Program-made: the position numbers and the translations under genes | The notes under the pieces: model-generated | The model's database searches: none | Seen by the model: the letters and a program-made list of their open reading frames with translations, nothing else | What the model was told of the DNA's origin: nothing | Shown: positions 62,916-64,000 of the stretch, in pieces | How the letters are laid out: each line of letters opens with the position of its first letter | Numbering within the stretch: the stretch's first letter is position 1 | From: Pseudoalteromonas luteoviolacea | GTDB taxonomy: Bacteria > Pseudomonadota > Gammaproteobacteria > Enterobacterales > Alteromonadaceae | NCBI RefSeq assembly: GCF_021654285.1 | Contig: NZ_JAKFZS010000002.1 | Coordinates: 186,001-250,000, forward strand | DNA: 64,000 nt | Direction of reading: 5' to 3'

Positions 62916-64000
62916 TTAAATTGGGTCTACCGCTTTGAGCGACTCACTTTGATAACAGCCGAGTATTCTTACCGTTTGTGTGTGTGCTTTAAGGGCTTCA
63001 AGTGCTTTTTGTACAATTGGATCAGCAATGTTTGCTTGAAGGTCAACATAAAAAACTTCTTCCCAAGGGTTGCCTGGTACTGGGCGAGATTCAAGTTTCG
63101 TCATGTTGATACTATTCTCTTTAAACACCATCAATGCATCGGCCAGTGAGCCCACATGCTGTTTGGTTGCCATAATAAGGCTTGTTTTAGTAGGTATTTG
63201 GGTAGAAACTTGTAGTGGTTTTCTCGCCACAACAATAAAGCGACTATGATTTTCAGCTTGGTTAGCCAATTCGCTTTTAATGACTTCTAAACCTTGGGCT
63301 CGACCAGACTGTGCAGAACCAATTGCGGCGCTTTGCTCGCATTCTCCAGCAAATTTAATAGCACTAGAGGTTGAATCACAGGTTTCATGAATGACATCCG
63401 CCAAGCTTTGAAGGAATCGACTGCACTGGGCAAATGGCTGAGGGTGAGCAAATATTTTTTTCACATCTTTAAGCTCAGTGCCTGGTTGTGCGAGCAGGCA
63501 ATGCTCTACGCTGTGTGTCACTTCTCCAACGATAGATACTTGTGCGTGCTGCATTAGATCAAAGACTTCGTTGATACTGCCTGAGCTGGTATTTTCAATT
63601 GGTAATATACCGAAGTCAGCTTTACCATGTTCAACAGAGGAGGTGATCTCTTCAAAAGATTGGCAACCAAGTTCGACGACTTTACCTGGGCGACGACTAA
63701 AATACTTGTGGCATGCCAGCTGGCTATAAGAGCCCTGTCCACCGAGATAAGCTACGCGGTGGGTATCATTGACTGCATCTGGGTTTAAACTCTTTTGTAA
63801 TAGTGCCTGCTGATTAAGAACCGAATCTTCTAAGATAACTTGGAAAACGTTGTTGATATAAAAAGGGTCAAGACCTAAAGACTTTCCGTAACTGATGAGC
63901 TTTTCAAGTAGTGCCAGCTCTCGCTCTTCATCTCGAATTGGCTTATTGTTGTTAATCTTATACTCCAGCACTCCGTGGCTTATTCTTCTGCGCTTAGCCA
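62916..64000 (-). CDS. pheA: chorismate mutase / prephenate dehydratase, N terminus beyond the window
   Basis: Bifunctional PheA of phenylalanine synthesis. The frame stays open to the right edge: before the GTG codon at 63971 it reads AKRRRISHG, which continues into LEYKINNNKPIRDEER, the second part of an AroQ chorismate mutase (compare LLAxRRxLSxxVAxxK in the family). The gene is therefore cut by the window, with about 20-30 residues missing. The dehydratase domain has YLGGQGSYSQLAC, PIENTSSGSINEVFDL and the TSSAI motif (CDSTSSAIKFAG). A C-terminal ACT domain carries ESRP for phenylalanine feedback. It converges on tyrA. Confidence 0.92.
   Translation of the reverse strand, partial: AKRRRISHGVLEYKINNNKPIRDEERELALLEKLISYGKSLGLDPFYINNVFQVILEDSVLNQQALLQKSLNPDAVNDTHRVAYLGGQGSYSQLACHKYFSRRPGKVVELGCQSFEEITSSVEHGKADFGILPIENTSSGSINEVFDLMQHAQVSIVGEVTHSVEHCLLAQPGTELKDVKKIFAHPQPFAQCSRFLQSLADVIHETCDSTSSAIKFAGECEQSAAIGSAQSGRAQGLEVIKSELANQAENHSRFIVVARKPLQVSTQIPTKTSLIMATKQHVGSLADALMVFKENSINMTKLESRPVPGNPWEEVFYVDLQANIADPIVQKALEALKAHTQTVRILGCYQSESLKAVDPI

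Noticed and set aside
63971..63971. GTG at 63971 as the real start of pheA
   Set aside because: The frame continues upstream to the window edge with chorismate-mutase-like sequence, so the gene is cut by the window.

Overview
The window looks like a chromosomal segment of a marine gammaproteobacterium of the order Alteromonadales, most likely Pseudoalteromonas. Grounds: moderate-to-low GC, many TonB-dependent receptors, and two housekeeping blocks whose order matches other gammaproteobacteria (bamD / rluD-pgeF-clpB and yfjD-ypjD / ffh / rpsP-rimM-trmD-rplS, followed by tyrA / pheA). The block rpsT / murJ-ribF-ileS-lspA-fkpB-ispH next to a type IV pilus minor-pilin operon also recalls Pseudomonas aeruginosa. 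The genus is inferred from protein character and gene order; no search was run. I see no rRNA, tRNA, CRISPR array, insertion sequence or prophage.

Layout. 1-8.1 kb: two paralogous TonB-dependent receptors, each preceded by a T-rich tract, then two copies of a small lipoprotein gene separated by a decayed copy of the receptor's 3' end. 8.2-14.8 kb: an HrpB-like helicase, divergent mtfA, a 218-bp tandem array made of six extra copies of the mtfA 3' end, and deaD. 14.9-24.1 kb: grxA, ppiC, another TonB receptor, a TlpA-like thioredoxin, an OlsF-like bifunctional acyltransferase, ghrA, a 44-residue secreted peptide gene, smrA, two small membrane proteins, a single-domain response regulator and rpsT. 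24.5-33.5 kb: murJ, then ribF-ileS-lspA-fkpB-ispH running directly into a LytS/LytTR-type two-component pair. 33.6-40.4 kb: pilV-pilW-pilX-pilY1-pilE, with two FimT/GspH-type pseudopilin genes on the opposite strand. 40.5-49.6 kb: glnB, bamD, rluD, pgeF, clpB, a zinc-type oxidoreductase, gshA and a lytic-transglycosylase-like lipoprotein. 49.7-64 kb: a CNNM-type membrane protein, ypjD, ffh, a heme uptake locus (hmuTUV plus a HugZ-like protein, divergent from the receptor gene across a Fur-like box), the rpsP-rplS operon, tyrA behind two tandem TyrR-like boxes, and pheA running off the right edge.

How the genes work together. The heme locus is a complete import route: outer-membrane receptor, periplasmic carrier, permease, ATPase and a probable cytoplasmic heme-handling enzyme. 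The pilus block supplies the minor pilins and PilY1 adhesin that prime type IV pili, and the two-component pair just upstream resembles FimS/AlgR, known to control this operon in Pseudomonas. The ribF-ispH group shares no single pathway but is a conserved transcription unit.

The most unusual items are the mtfA tail array, the receptor-fragment/lipoprotein tandem duplication, a duplicated cysteine motif in PilY1, the tandem TyrR-like boxes, and the tiny CxxC peptide gene. No wholly new multi-gene system (defence, secretion or biosynthetic) was evident.
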